DNA of 64,000 nt from Zymoseptoria tritici IPO323 (taxonomy: Eukaryota; Ascomycota; Dothideomycetes; Mycosphaerellales; Mycosphaerellaceae). The DNA is taken from NCBI RefSeq assembly GCF_000219625.1, contig NC_018216.1:1612001-1676000 (forward strand). The letters run 5' to 3'. How positions within the stretch are numbered: position 1 is the first letter of the stretch; every line of letters begins with the position of its first letter. A program made the position numbers and the translations under genes. The notes beneath the pieces are model-generated. The model was not told where the DNA came from, made no database searches, and saw only the letters and a program-made list of their open reading frames with translations. Shown one piece after another: positions 22,812 to 34,692 of the stretch.

Positions 22812-23789
22812 ATGGCTCTCACGCTTCAGGACAGAGCTGCTCTCGTGACTGGCGGTGGTTCGGGAATCTGCCTCGAGCTCACCCGCAAGCTCCTGAAAGC
22901 AGGCTGCAACGTGACCATCGCCGACCTTGCTCTTCGTCCGGAAGCGAAAGATGTGGTCGCGGAGTGGAAAGAAGGACGAGTCATCTTTGTCGAGACGGAT
23001 GTCGGCGAGTGGAAGCAGTTGCAAGCCGCTTTTAATAAGACGATGGAGGTGTTCGGCCGCTTGGATATCGTTGTGCCTGGAGCTGGCTTGTTCGAGCCTG
23101 TACGTCTTGGTGATGTGGCCCTGATGGACATGTTTGCTGATCCTATCCTCAGAAATGGTCCAGCTTCTGGGAGTTCAATACTGGCAAGGATACGATCGAT
23201 TCATCGTCATTCAAGGTTTTTGACATAAACATCAACCACCCAATCCGAGCCACGCAACTGGCAATCGACTATTTCATGCGTCAAGGACTCGGGTCCGGAT
23301 CCGTGTGCTTGATCTCATCAATTGCGGCGCAGATGACTCTGTTGCCGGTGCCATTGTACAAACGCATCTCATCGCTGCCAGTAAGCTCGTCTATTGATAT
23401 GCGTGCAACACAGATACTGCGCTTCGAAGCACGCCATCTCTGCCTTCACTCGCTCCATGGCGCTGCTCGAACCCGCAAAGAACATTCGCATCACAGCTGT
23501 GGCTCCAGGAATCGTCAAGACTCCTCTTTGGCCCTCGAAAAGACTGGACTGGGTGGATGACAGTCAAGACGCCTGGGTCACCACGAGCCAGGTAGCGGAT
23601 GTGATGATCGATCTCATCACCAAGCCTGAATATGTGGGTGGCACAGTGCTGGAAGTGGGCGCGTATGCCGTGAGGTCGGTCGAAGCGTTGAACGATGCCG
23701 GCCCGCAGGGAGTGGGATTCACGATTGCTAAAATTGCGGACGGGTTTAACGATGTATTTCCGATGTTGGAGAAGAACTTCGGGAAGTAA
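22812..23789 (+). CDS. Short-chain dehydrogenase/reductase, 15-hydroxyprostaglandin dehydrogenase-like
   Basis: Exons 22812..23099, 23153..23355 and 23414..23789 give 288 residues. The cofactor motif reads V-T-G-G-G-S-G-I-C-L-E, where the last glycine of the usual TGxxxGIG is cysteine. An acidic residue after the second strand (I-A-D-L-A) suggests NAD(H). The catalytic part is C-L-I-S-S-I-A-A-Q, then Y-C-A-S-K across the second intron, then V-A-P-G-I-V-K-T-P-L-W. These are the Ser-Tyr-Lys of classical SDRs. Related fungal proteins are annotated as 15-hydroxyprostaglandin dehydrogenase-like, but the true substrate cannot be read from sequence. The Gly-to-Cys change could affect cofactor binding. 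Confidence 0.9.
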
Positions 23790-24571
23790 TTCGTGACTAG
23801 GCTGTCAGATATGTTAGCATTTAGTCTCGCAAGGAATGGTTCATGCACCGATGCATGTGTGGAGCTGTGTGTCAAAATGTTTTGGTTCACATGACCGCGT
23901 ATAATTTCTCTGCTACTCTCGTGATACTTCCAGGAGTCTTGCTAGGTAGAGCTACAATCCCATTAGATGTGGTACGAGGTGAAGTGCATCGCGTATCGGC
24001 CGTACGGCCACGTGGAGTGCTATGCAGGGATGAGATCTTGGAGCGTCATGATCCACCGTACCTGAGCTAGCGATCATAGGAGCTCTTAGATGGAGAGCTA
24101 GCAGTATGTCCTGAGTCTTCTGATTCGAGTAATGCTCACGTCTGTTCGACATGACTGCTCGTTTCTGAGCACTGTTGTTGTATCCATTCGTCCACGGGTC
24201 ATATGGCTATCGAGGGCGGTATCTCGAATGCGTTTTGAGTAAAACTTGCTGATGGTCGATTGGCATTCCTGCTGAGATGGTGTTCAATCAGCTCAGCTCG
24301 TTCACCGGCCTGAGAGACGGGTAGCGGACGCATCGGTCACAAAGGACCTTCAAGCGATGGTCAACGGGTCGTCGCTTCGGAGCTGGTCAAGGAACCACAT
24401 CGTCATGCCCAACTTGCTAGACAGCGCTCCGGTTCAATGTCGGTAATGGCAGGGGTACTCCGGCATGAGATCATCCAGACGCGAGTCTCTGGAGTCATCC
24501 TCGACCTTTGACAGTCCATGGAGCAAACGAGAATCGCAGGTGATCCGAGCTACTTTCCCTCATAAATCGAC
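23790..24571. other. Intergenic region after the SDR gene
   Basis: No gene, repeat or clear regulatory motif is evident in this stretch. Confidence 0.5.
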
Positions 24572-25159
24572 ATGGCCTCAACGGACGCACTGCATATCGA
24601 GCGCACGGCCGATCACAACCATGATCATGCGATGGCTTATCGGGAAGGGGTCAACCTTGAATCTGCGACGTGTCGACCACGAATTTCTCGGACTGGAAGC
24701 GCTGGCAAAGCTCTGACCGACGCTGGAGAGGACGTTCAGAAAGATCTTACACTAAGCCGCAAGGATTCCAAAGGCTCGCCGTCCATGCAGGTTACCGTTG
24801 AAGAGTGCGAGACGGATCATTCTAAATCCGAAGAAGCCGGAGATGCAGAACGAGCCCACGAGAGCGACGAATCGAACGCAAGGACTTGCAGCGGGAGCAT
24901 TCATTCCAACGGACTCCAAGTCATTCCTGATGGCAAAGCTAGAGTGCGGGCGTACTCTTCCTCCATGGCGAGATTGGCAGAGGATTCCCTGAAGGGCTTG
25001 AACATCGCAAAGGAGTCGTCAGATGCCCGATCTGCGCTGGCACTGCGGAATGGTCTGGCAGACCCAATGTTGCCTGTCAAGAGCGTCTGGAGTCCAGAGA
25101 GCGAGCCAGATAGCTATGGATTCGAGATGCAGGCCAAATATTATGCGGACGAGCTCTGA
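24572..25159 (+). CDS. Hypothetical hydrophilic protein
   Basis: An uninterrupted 195-codon frame with an ATG (M-A-S-T-D-A-L-H-I-E). The product is hydrophilic and rich in Ser, Glu, Asp and Lys, with no signal peptide, membrane segment or recognisable motif. It looks largely disordered. Composition is closer to a real fungal protein than to an antisense shadow, and no competing gene lies opposite. An upstream exon is possible. I do not recognise it, and it could be a chance frame. Confidence 0.4.
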   Translation: MASTDALHIERTADHNHDHAMAYREGVNLESATCRPRISRTGSAGKALTDAGEDVQKDLTLSRKDSKGSPSMQVTVEECETDHSKSEEAGDAERAHESDESNARTCSGSIHSNGLQVIPDGKARVRAYSSSMARLAEDSLKGLNIAKESSDARSALALRNGLADPMLPVKSVWSPESEPDSYGFEMQAKYYADEL

Positions 25160-25535
25160 ATGGAGGGACTCGTGTGCAGTCGGATTGTCCGACCCATGTC
25201 ACCCTCAAAACGACCTCATCCGTGCGATGGTGCGTCACATGGCAGGAATAGACTCACGAGATGGAATTTGGGATGGATTGCGACAATGTTGATGACACGG
25301 GCGTGTTGACGTTGGACTGGAGCTACACCACGAACGAAGCGCAAAAGATTGAAGATTTCAGGTCTTGGCGGCTATGGTTGACATCACTTTACGAGACGCC
25401 TTTCATCACCTGAAACCCGACCGCGAAGACTGGTCATGAAATTTCATTGATACTTTGCTACAAATATATGTACTTAGAAGCTGTTCTGCAGAGTGGTCGA
25501 ATGCCGCCTCGGTCTTCCATGTGCCATGTTTCTCC
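25160..25535. other. Convergent intergenic region before the GH55 gene end
   Basis: It contains the 3' flank of the hypothetical gene and of the GH55 gene. Nothing else is seen. Confidence 0.5.
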
Positions 25536-28445
25536 CTAATTCCTGAACAACGCCTCCGTCTGGATGAATCCATTCTGATTATCCGACCACCTGATCTGAT
25601 TGACACCATTCAACGACAACGGGAATCGAGTGCCTACAGTATTGTGATTGTAGATATTGACCTTCGAGTTCTCGATCGAAGTAATCCGAGACTGGCAGAC
25701 CGCTCCACTGCCCTGGTCCGAGCACGAAGTGCTATAGTTATTGAAGAAGGAGTACTCTCCCGCGCCATAGATGAAGATGTTGCCGGAGTTGGCGACTCGC
25801 AGACCCCAGCCATTTGCAGCGGGAATGTTCGACTTGTCTCCGTCCGTAATGAAGTCGTTTGATGGGTACTGCGGGTCGTTAAGGACGGTGACGACTGGGA
25901 ATGGGAGTCTGGCGTTAGGGTTTGCTTGATAGTAGGCCGTCTCAGTCTGTATCTGTCCGGCGTAGACGTTGTTCGCGCCGCCGAACTGGTATTGGTAGCG
26001 TTGGTTGTGCTCTACACCTGTGCCCACCATCCACACCGGGCCGTTGGTGCTCTGGTCGAGAAGGCCTCGCCCGGTGTAGATGGTGATCTGTCGTAAAGCA
26101 TTGTCCTCAACATCATGATCGGCGGTCCAGAGCCAGACGTTCTCAAGGTAGAGCCCCGTTGAATTGCGATTGATGTGAAGCTGCAAATAGCCTGAGATGC
26201 AGTTTGCGTTTATGGCTGAGACCGATGCTGTGGTACCCGGCGTCTTCGGGCAGTTTGCGAGGGAGAGGTTGCTACCGGCAAAGCCTCCTATCCGAGTGTG
26301 AACATCCCACAGACCGCTTGGAGTACCTGCAGGAGCGACCAGGTTGTATTGGATCAAGATGGCGCCAACCTGTTTGCCTTGCGTGCTGACAATTGCGTCC
26401 GACCATTCGATGCTTCCGCTTTCGCCCGTGTTACCGATTTTCACCACAGGCTGCGGGTTGGAAACGTTGTTGAAGAAGCTTCCCGTGGACAGGATGACTG
26501 GAAAGACTTCGCCCACGATCTTGGATCCTGCCGGGATGTAGATGGTCTTGGACACAAGGTAATCGCCGTGGTCGAGGTACAAGACTTTGCCCTGTGACTT
26601 GGCACTGTTGATTGCGTTCTGAAGAGCTGTGGTGTCATCTGTGCGTCCATTGCCTGTGGCTCCCACGGAGCGAGCACTGAGGAACGAGGATGTTGAAAGG
26701 CGCTCGTACTGCGGCTTGCTTCTCTGGTAGTATCTTTTTGATTGTAAGGGTAAGTTTCGACCAATGATCTGCAGACAAATTTGAACTCACTTTCCGTCCG
26801 ATTGTAAGAGACTAGAAGGTCTGCTGTTGGGCGTGAAAGATCCTTGAGCTTTGTTTGGTCCAGTTGGGGTGTAAGAGTTTCCTTGCAAGAAACCAGCAAT
26901 GCTCGAAACCGCACCCACCAACGCTCCACCTGGGCCTTGTATAGCGGTGCGGACATTGCTCAGCCTTACGTTCTCCACAACAAGGCTACCACCTGCATTG
27001 GGCTGCGAGCTCGAGCTGCGCGCAGTCTTGATGCCGATAGCAGTATTGGTGATAGTCGAGTCGATGAATGTTACGGAGCCGACAGTCTGAGCCCCATTCG
27101 TGTCCAACCCGGACATGTCAAGACCAATCGAGCAGTTGTTGATGTTGATGTTCTGGTAGGTCCAACCCCAATCCCAGATCTGGTTAATGGCTGTCTGGGC
27201 GTTGTAGAAGGTGAGATTTCTTGTGGTGAATCTGAAGACAAAGGCATAGATATTAGCACCTTCCCTGGCAGCTTCGAGCTGAGAACTAAAAAGCCAGCCA
27301 ATCACTTGATGCGATGTCGGCATACTTCAGACTTACTGTTGGTTGCCCCAGTTCGCGCCGTAGCGTCCGCCGTAAAAGATCAGATCGTTCATGAAGCCTC
27401 CGCTGCCCGACTCGCAGAATATCCCCTGGTGCTGAGTACCGGATGCACTGCTCATCTTGAAGACGAGGTTCTGAAGGGATGTGGCTTGCGAGCTTGGCCA
27501 GTGAAGACCAGTGATCGCGCTCGATGCAGGCACGGCTGTCATATCGATGACGAGATTGCGGATCTGTCTCCAGAAGACGTTGGTGGCGCTGAGGAGAATG
27601 TCAGTAAAGGAGAAGTGGCTCAGAACATTGGGCACGATCTTACCCATAGCCTAAAGCGCCGCCAGCTTGGTATCTAAGTAAAGGGCACAAAGGTTAGCAA
27701 GCGCTCATGAACGCTCCTTTGAGCGGCAAGTCAGCGTAGGGTATAAAACGCACGGGTTGCTGTCGATGACTCCCAATCCTCCGGAAAACCGTGGACTGGC
27801 CTTGATGACTGGCATGCAACCGGGCAGCGGGTTTCCAATCAGATTCGTATAGTAGTACTGAATAATCGATGCCGAGACTACGTATGTGCCGGCCGGAAAG
27901 TACACGACAGCTGGAGTCGTGGTTGTCGAGCCGCAGGAGCCCGGCGCGCAACGACTGCCACTAATGATCGCAGCATTGATAGCAGCAGTGTCATCAGTGA
28001 CTCCATCTCCCTTTGCACCTATCCCATCAGGTCAGCATGCTGTAGAGTAGATAAATCCAGCAATGAACGGACCGAAGGTCTTGACGTTTCGAAACACCTG
28101 ATATCCAGATGGATTCGAATTGAAAGCAGCGACTCCTCTATGACCAATGCTCTCCATCCAGAAGTCGCAGGAGGCGGCCGCAGCTGAGATCGATTGGGAC
28201 TGAACCTGCATCTGAGACTGCGTGTTGGGTCGCAGAGCATTCAAGGCTGAAGTGCTAGGTCCATTGTAATTGGTGTAGCTGTCTGATGTCAGTTAATCAT
28301 TCAACATCTCAAGAGAGGCCCTCGCTCACTTTGAGAACGTGCTCAAGGCTTGTTGTTGCAGCTGCTGAACAGCCTGAGGGACGAAAATCTGGGCATTGGT
28401 GCTGCTTGCAGCGAGAAGAGGCAGAAGCCATTGACTGAAATGCAT
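25536..28445 (-). CDS. Secreted GH55 exo-beta-1,3-glucanase
   Basis: Seven exons (28330..28445, 28073..28278, 27754..28018, 27644..27673, 27337..27588, 26791..27231, 25536..26733) give 835 residues with all frames matching. A signal peptide occupies about residues 1-18. The protein has the two pectate-lyase-like beta-helix halves of GH55, each opening with a G-[AN]-G-[DR]-[GT]-x-D-D-T-x-A motif (F-G-A-K-G-D-G-V-T-D-D-T and V-G-A-T-G-N-G-R-T-D-D-T). The motif G-A-T-N-V-F-W-R-Q-I-R-N-L-V-I-D is typical. The enzyme cleaves beta-1,3-glucan from chain ends in cell walls. Exon 4 is only 30 nt, and the second intron uses an unusual GTCCGT donor. A TATA box lies about 95 bases before the start. Confidence 0.95.
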
Positions 28446-29230
28446 CTCGAACGTACAGGAGGATTCCACCTACGATAGTAGTGAGGATAGCGAGGATCGA
28501 GAGCAAGGCCTCTCGGAGAATAGGCACGGCACGCATCTCTATATAGAAGTGCTTCGCGCACCACACACGTTCTGCTCGCGTGAGGGTACTTCGGTACACG
28601 ACTCCATAGGGCACCCAACGTGCAGATCCACCGCGTGGAAGGGTGTGAATTGTCTCGCGTGGGGCACTTCTAGACTCAAGTCGCAATAGAATGGAAGATG
28701 CCTATAGGTACGGTAGGCAGATGAAATCGCCCAGGCCGACCGGAGATTGCTTCCGCTTTGTCAAGTCGACGCCACCAGAGCATGGAAGGGTTTTCGCCGC
28801 CGTTGAATACTTCAGGGGGCGGGGAAACCCCAAACTAGCCGAAAGCAGACGCTGCAATAAATGGCGTCGACCAGTTAAAAAGCGATGATGGTTTACTCCT
28901 TCTCGAGATATTGGTGGTCTTGTGGATAATTGAACGGCACATGCATGCCTTCAGCTTCTCCCATATAGTGTGGCGGAGCATCGCATGACACTTCTCGTTG
29001 GAATTGGTTGCAAGACTTGATCACGTCAGAGCTTTCCGCGAGGCTTTCATAAAGAGGCTTGCATTACACTTGTAGCCGAGGTCGCTTGAGTGATCAGATG
29101 AGATACTGTCTGAGTGGTCTGTTGACTTGAAAGTTGCGTCCTCCGACGAACCGAGCTCTTGCAGGCTGATTTTGGGCTTCTGCATTTCGCGCACGGCAGT
29201 CGCGACTGTGCTGGCTTGCCGTCTCGTCGC
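28446..29230. other. Intergenic region upstream of GH55
   Basis: It holds the GH55 promoter with the TATA box at 28539..28546 and the 3' flank of the esterase gene. No gene is supported. Confidence 0.5.
28539..28546 (-). promoter_or_regulatory. TATA box of the GH55 gene
   Basis: The palindromic octamer CTATATAG lies about 95 bases upstream of the GH55 start at 28445, the same spacing as at the GPI-type gene. Confidence 0.6.
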
Positions 29231-30054
29231 TTAAGCTCTCCAAGCCTTCTCGTCATCCCAGCGAGGGAGTACGAAGGGGAGCTTGTCCGGCATTTCTTCA
29301 GGATATTCCTGGCCTATCAGACTCATGAGCTCATCGAACAGCACCCTGTATCCAGCCGGGCTCAAATGCAAGCCGTCGCGAAGAAAGGCTTGCAGTTTCA
29401 CGTTGCGAGGCAGCTCCATGGATCCAGTAGGTACGGCGTCTTCCACCGAGCCACCGGAGTGAAGAATCAGCGCGCTCCAGAAGTCGATGACTTTGATGCC
29501 TTCTTCTCGACCGATGTCTCTGACAGCTGCGGCGTACTTCGCTGTGATGTCTGCCTTCCGTTTGATGACATCCGGATAGCTCGGATCGTTTGCTTTATCG
29601 TTCGCGAGACACATCCTTTCGTCGACTGGCGGTGGAGTGATGAGGATGAGTTTGACTCCTTCGTGAGCGAGGACCACCGGATGATTCACGATGGACTTCA
29701 AGTTGGCTGTGTATTCGTCCAGAGGAACATGTTGCTGTGGGCCTCCCGGTGTGTCTGGCAGTCGGGCGTCGTTGGCTCCAAAGAAGATGGCGAGAAAGCG
29801 TACTCGAGCTTGCGACGGACTCGGAAGGGCTCGAGGAACAATCTGTAGTGCTTGTCGCGAGTTGTACCCCGAGAGGCCACGATTGACAACGTCCAAGGTT
29901 CGAATGTAGGTGTCTGCTAAAGCAGCTGCGAACGCGAAGCCCAGGTCTTGACAACAGGCCTGTTGTGTGATACTACGGGAAGTGTCATTCATGGGCCGAT
30001 CATGGCTTGGTCTGGCACTTCTCACCTGTCTCCAAAAAGAACAAACTGGTCCAT
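29231..30054 (-). CDS. SGNH/GDSL hydrolase, isoamyl-acetate esterase (Iah1) type
   Basis: Exons 30026..30054 and 29231..29972 encode 256 residues. Splicing rebuilds the block I motif F-V-L-F-G-D-S-I-T-Q-Q from a 29-nt first exon, which places the nucleophile Ser at about residue 10. Block III is F-F-G-A-N-D-A and block V is D-G-L-H-L-S-P-A-G-Y, which carries the catalytic Asp and His. The length is that of Iah1-like esterases, which hydrolyse short acetate esters. No signal peptide is present, so a cytosolic enzyme is expected. Exact substrate is inference. Confidence 0.93.
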
Positions 30055-31081
30055 CTTTGATCGCGACTGCATTCAGCCGGATTGAAGCTGATGTTGTCTT
30101 GCGTGGTGATGGTAAGGTGTCGTTTTGCATCCCGGTCGGCCAGGTCTTGCCCGACGTTCTGCCGCGTTGAAGCTAAAATCGCGACTTCTTCCCACAACAC
30201 AATAATTTTGTCCTTCGTCCTAGTTGCTCTCAATCGTCCTTCTCCTTCTCGTCATCGCCGCTTCCTAATGCACTCGGCCCAGGTCGACCTCATGTGCTCT
30301 TCTAGAGTGTCAGCCGCCCGGCACGCCGAGAACTTGACCCGCTATCAAGGCCTTTTGGACGAGCGGACACGAAGTCGTGGATTACGCGCACGAGAATTCG
30401 AGACCTACAATGCGGGACCTGGACCGGCCGGCCGTCCCTTCGACTCCATACTTGCAGCGCGACAGAATCGGCGCACTAAAAGCAGTCTTTGACCTTGCCG
30501 ACAGTTGACACCGCAATCGCGTCGCCAGGCCATCAATGGCTCAAAGCTGTCGACATCGACATCTGTGGAGTCGGTTCCGTCCGGAATTGTGCATTGAAAT
30601 CCATGGCTCGAAAAGAGATGCATCATTGTCTCCCGCACAATGACATGCGACCGTGCTAGATCCCACCGGCTCGACTGTCGATCAGCGTGCGGAGGACCTG
30701 TCCCAAGTCAACCCGCAAAGTCCAAGTACAACGACGTCTCGTGTAGCACGTACGTGCAGTTGCGTTATAATCATTTCCAATCAAGACTTGCGGTCCGCCC
30801 TTTTCATTCATGCAGCATGATGAAATTCCGTCCGGAATGCATGGTCACACGATCCCTGTAGTGGATGAAACACGAAAATAGTTGGCAGGCAGCTTCCTGA
30901 ATGTGGAGGAGACAGTCGGAACCCGGGTTTGAGGTGTCGACCACAGTGAGTCCATGCTGTCACAGTTCCAAGCTTGCTCGTACATTGCACATCACATTTC
31001 CTTTCTCGAAGATCACTGAGCATCTCAACTTGTTGCGCGACCGAAGCCAAAGACGCCGTTCAGATTCGCCAGCTGACAGTC
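30055..31081. other. Divergent intergenic region, 1 kb
   Basis: The esterase (minus) and the DUF1989 gene (plus) start from opposite ends. I see no clear gene between them. The short frame on the minus strand around 30405..30638 has no motif. Confidence 0.5.
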
Positions 31082-32769
31082 ATGGAGCTCCAAGTCATTC
31101 CAGCTCGCAATGGTACCGCAACATTCGTACCTGCGGGCAAGACTATCAAGATCATCAATTCCGCGGGAACTCAAGTCGTAGACCTGTGGGCCTTTGCACT
31201 ACCTAAACCCGAAACGAAGGATTCGGCGACGACCTCAGGAGGGAACGGCGACAAAGAAGCAAAGCCTCAGAAAGTAGAAGCACAGCCGACCGCACCGCCG
31301 CAAAAGACTCCTGCACCTGGATCAAAGAAGAAGAAGGGCAACAATGATCTTCCCAGTCAAGAAGAGGCCGAGCAGGCTACACGAGAGGGCCTGGCTCAAG
31401 CCGGCGAAGCTGAGGCCACTGCAGAGCAGAAAAGGTCTGGATGGAGCTCTTATGTTCCTACAAGCTATGTCCCGAGCGTGCCCTCTCTTGGGTTCGGACA
31501 AAAGAAGGGCGGAGAAGCCAAAGCCAACCAGGCCGAGACGGAGAAGAATTCAAATACGTGGGGCTCATATTTCACGGCTGGCAAAGGCTTCTCATCCTAT
31601 ATTCCAAAGCAGGCAACAGACACAGTGACACAGTTTGCAGGATTTGTGAGTTTTGGTCGCCTTCGCAGAGGAATTCAAGGCGCGAGGTGCTGGTGCTAAC
31701 AAGATCGCAGCACGAGAGAGACAAGTCCAAGTCTTATCTGCAACAACTTCAAGACTTCTCGAAAACGCCTGTCGGTGCCGTCGGAATGGCCGCGGCGACG
31801 GGCTCTGGCTACACATCTTCCCTCTACGCTGGCTACTCCGCCTGGAATGCTGCAAACGCCGCTCACGCTCCTGCGATGGAATTTCTCTCCCTCACGCACA
31901 CTCGCTCCAGCACGTCCCACCTTCTACCTCAAGTCAACGATATGTTTTTGACGAACCTCCGAGATCCCGTTCTGACGTTGATTGAGGACACGACTACGGC
32001 GAAGAGACACGATACCCTCATACCAGCCTGTGATCCAATGAGATATCGAGACCTTGGAGTTGAGAATTGGGAAAGTCACGGATCTTGCGCTGAGAACTTA
32101 GTGCTGGCGCTCAAGGAGTTGAACGAACGTGCTGGACTGAAAGGCGCGAAGGCGATCGGAGCAGAGGTCACCGTCAACTCCGTCCCCGCTCCGCTCAATT
32201 TGTTCATGGATGTAAGGTGGGACAACGATGGCACGATGAGGCTGGAGAGGGCCGATGGAAAGCCCGGTGAGTTCGTACGTTTGAAGGCCGAAAGAGACGT
32301 TGTGGTAGTGATGAGCTCCTGTCCGCAGGATGTCGAAGGCGCGAATGTCAATGGAGCGGAGCCGGCGGACGCAAAGTTTGTGGTCGAAGAAGAAGAGTCT
32401 TCGGCGGCCGCAATTAGGAGGACGCAGCCGAAGAAGAAGCCTGCGCCAGTCGCGAGGAAGGCGTCGAGTGCTGCGACGTCGGGCGGAGCGCTGGCGCCTG
32501 TCAAGAAGAAGCCGACGCCGATGCCTGCAAGTCAGCCATCCGAGCAAGCTGCTGCTCCTGCAAAGAAGACGTCGCAGCCCGTCGCGAAGAAGCCAGTGCG
32601 AAAGCCAGCTCAATCGACTGCCACGCCAGCACCTGCTCCCAGGAAGAAGCCGATTCCGCCTTCGAGGAGGGTTTCTGCGCAGGCGAACAGTGATGCTACC
32701 GCGACTCCGCCAGTCGAGAGGAAGAAGCCGAGAAAGCTAGTTCGACAGACCAATGCGGCGGATGGTTGA
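31082..32769 (+). CDS. DUF1989 (urea carboxylase-associated family) protein with insertion and basic tail
   Basis: Exons 31082..31645 and 31711..32769 give 540 residues; the intron has a tgctaac branch site. The family starts with I-P-A-R-N-G-T-A-T-F-V-P-A-G and V-V-D-L-W-A-F. It resumes after the insertion with M-E-F-L-S-L-T-H-T-R-S-S-T, D-T-L-I-P-A-C-D-P-x-R-Y, C-A-E-N-L and P-A-P-L-N-L-F-M-D-V. Roughly 140 extra residues rich in Lys, Gln, Glu and Ser split the domain. The C-terminal ~120 residues are Lys/Pro/Ala-rich repeats such as K-K-P-x-P, probably disordered and basic. Members are linked to nitrogen metabolism by context in bacteria; the fungal role is unknown. Confidence 0.88.
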
Positions 32770-33003
32770 CTTTTATGTTCCACGAGCATTTGTGGAGAAT
32801 TAGATGCCGAGAGTCGGAGGCATTGCAATCAATTGACCACTTGTTACGATGTTGTTGCCAATGACATACGTAGCCAAGTTCGATGGTCATCCCACGCATT
32901 CACTTCGAAGACAATAACGATAGCCTCAAAGTCTATTTTCGTCTTCGCTTACCACGAGCAGGGATGATTGGCGCTTAATCGGGTGGAAGCGGTGGGTGGC
33001 GCT

Positions 33004-34692
33004 ATGCACGCACTTCTGCATCTCACAAACCCTTTTCAGCCGTACGAGGTACTGGAAGGGTCGCTTTCGCCCGGTGGGATTTTTGGATCTGCACAATTCT
33101 CTGGAAACTTGGGACAGCATCAAGCATGCCAACTACTGCCCGATGGTCGATGCTTTCCAGAATTAGCCAGACTCCAGCAGATCATGTCGGCCTTCTGCGA
33201 GGATGAGAGCCGATGGGATGCCTACTTTGAGCCTTTGGTCCATCCGGTCACCACGGACGCACTTCCGCTGCGCGTGTTCGAATGGTACAACGACGCAAAT
33301 GTGCACCCGAGCGAAGTCTCAATCAGCACACAAGGCGCCGTCAACACACTTATCAACCGAGACCAGACGTTCAACTCCACAGCTCTGCGTGTTGTCGCAG
33401 CTCCCATGGACGCCACAAGTATAGCCGAGCTGCAAGCACTCAAGTCGCTCTTCCTCCACTATTCAATACCCAGCGCTGCCCTTGCGGAACGCATACAATC
33501 CGTAGCACATTCTTTCGGCGCTCAGGAAAGCGTCACCGATCCCGAGGTGCATGTCGCTTGGTCGCATTCTCTCTACAAGGATTTGAACATCATCCAAGCA
33601 CACCCGGAGACAGGGGAGCCGACTATCGTCGACATGAGGAAGGATCCTTACTTTGTTCAAACCTCCTCAGACAACGGACCGGAGGATATTAGCCAGGCGG
33701 ACTCCAGCTGGCGCATCTCCTCGACTCATCTGCATGTTCGGACTCGCTCCGACGGCTCGAAGTGCGTCACACTTCTTCTCTTCGGCGCAATCAGAAGTCT
33801 CATCGAGCGCTTTCAGCGCCTCCTCGCCAATCCAGCATGGAGAGATGTGATTAATGAGCCATTCTTACTCTTCATCATCGTCGAAGAGGACCTCTACAAC
33901 CACATCGATGACCTTGCCTGGGGACTAGCTGACGTCTTTCGCGGCAAAGAACAGTGGACACTTCGACGAGCTGGTCGTCGAACGAAGGACAACAAGAAAG
34001 TACCAAATGGTAGACATGAAACTGAAGCTGTCGACTTCACCGGTTTACACAATATCTCCAAGCATTGCACGTATCTGAACGAAGCCGTGGAAGCGTCTCT
34101 TTGTACACTTGAGACAATGCTGGTCCACATCTCGCAAGTCCAACGACATGCACTATCTCCACCTACAAGACTGCAGACCGCGGTGCTATCCTCTCTGATG
34201 TACAGACAGAATGCTTTTCGCTCCACGCAACTACGACTGCGAAGTTTGGAAAAGCGAATGGCCAACGTTATCAGTCTTTCGTTCAATCTCGTGACGCAAC
34301 AAGACAGCCGCATTATGCAAGACGACTCGAATGCGATGAAAGCCATCGCTGTCCTGACCCTGATCTTTCTCCCGGCCACGGGAATCAGCTCCATCTTCAG
34401 TATGCCATTTTTCGAGCTCGAGGGAGGCAAAGCCGGGAGAAAAGTGCTGAGAGTGGCCCAGAGGTGAAGCCTTGCCGACGTCTTCCAGTCCATTTCCAAT
34501 GCTGACGGCACGAACAGTTTCTGGATCTTCTGCGTTATTGCTGTGCCGATGACTGGTATTCTGTTCGGGGCGTGGTTCATGTGGTACAGAGCTGCGAGGC
34601 GGAAGCGTTTGGGCCAGAAAAGGGACAGGCAGTGGAAGAAAACGGGAAAGTCTCCTGTTGAAATCGAGCTGGCAAGCTGGTTTCGGCGATAA
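33004..34692 (+). CDS. CorA-like metal-ion transporter family protein
   Basis: Exons 33004..34463 and 34518..34692 give 544 residues. The large N-terminal part is soluble. Two membrane segments close the protein: A-I-A-V-L-T-L-I-F-L-P-A-T-G-I-S-S-I-F-S-M-P-F-F, then after the intron F-W-I-F-C-V-I-A-V-P-M-T-G-I-L-F-G-A-W-F. This is the layout of fungal CorA-like proteins, which often lack the GMN motif of Mg2+ channels, as here (S-M-P). The intron must be spliced or the second helix is lost. The start is uncertain: the frame is open upstream, but 33004 is its first ATG. Its last 116 coding bases lie opposite the SAP-like gene. Confidence 0.82.
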
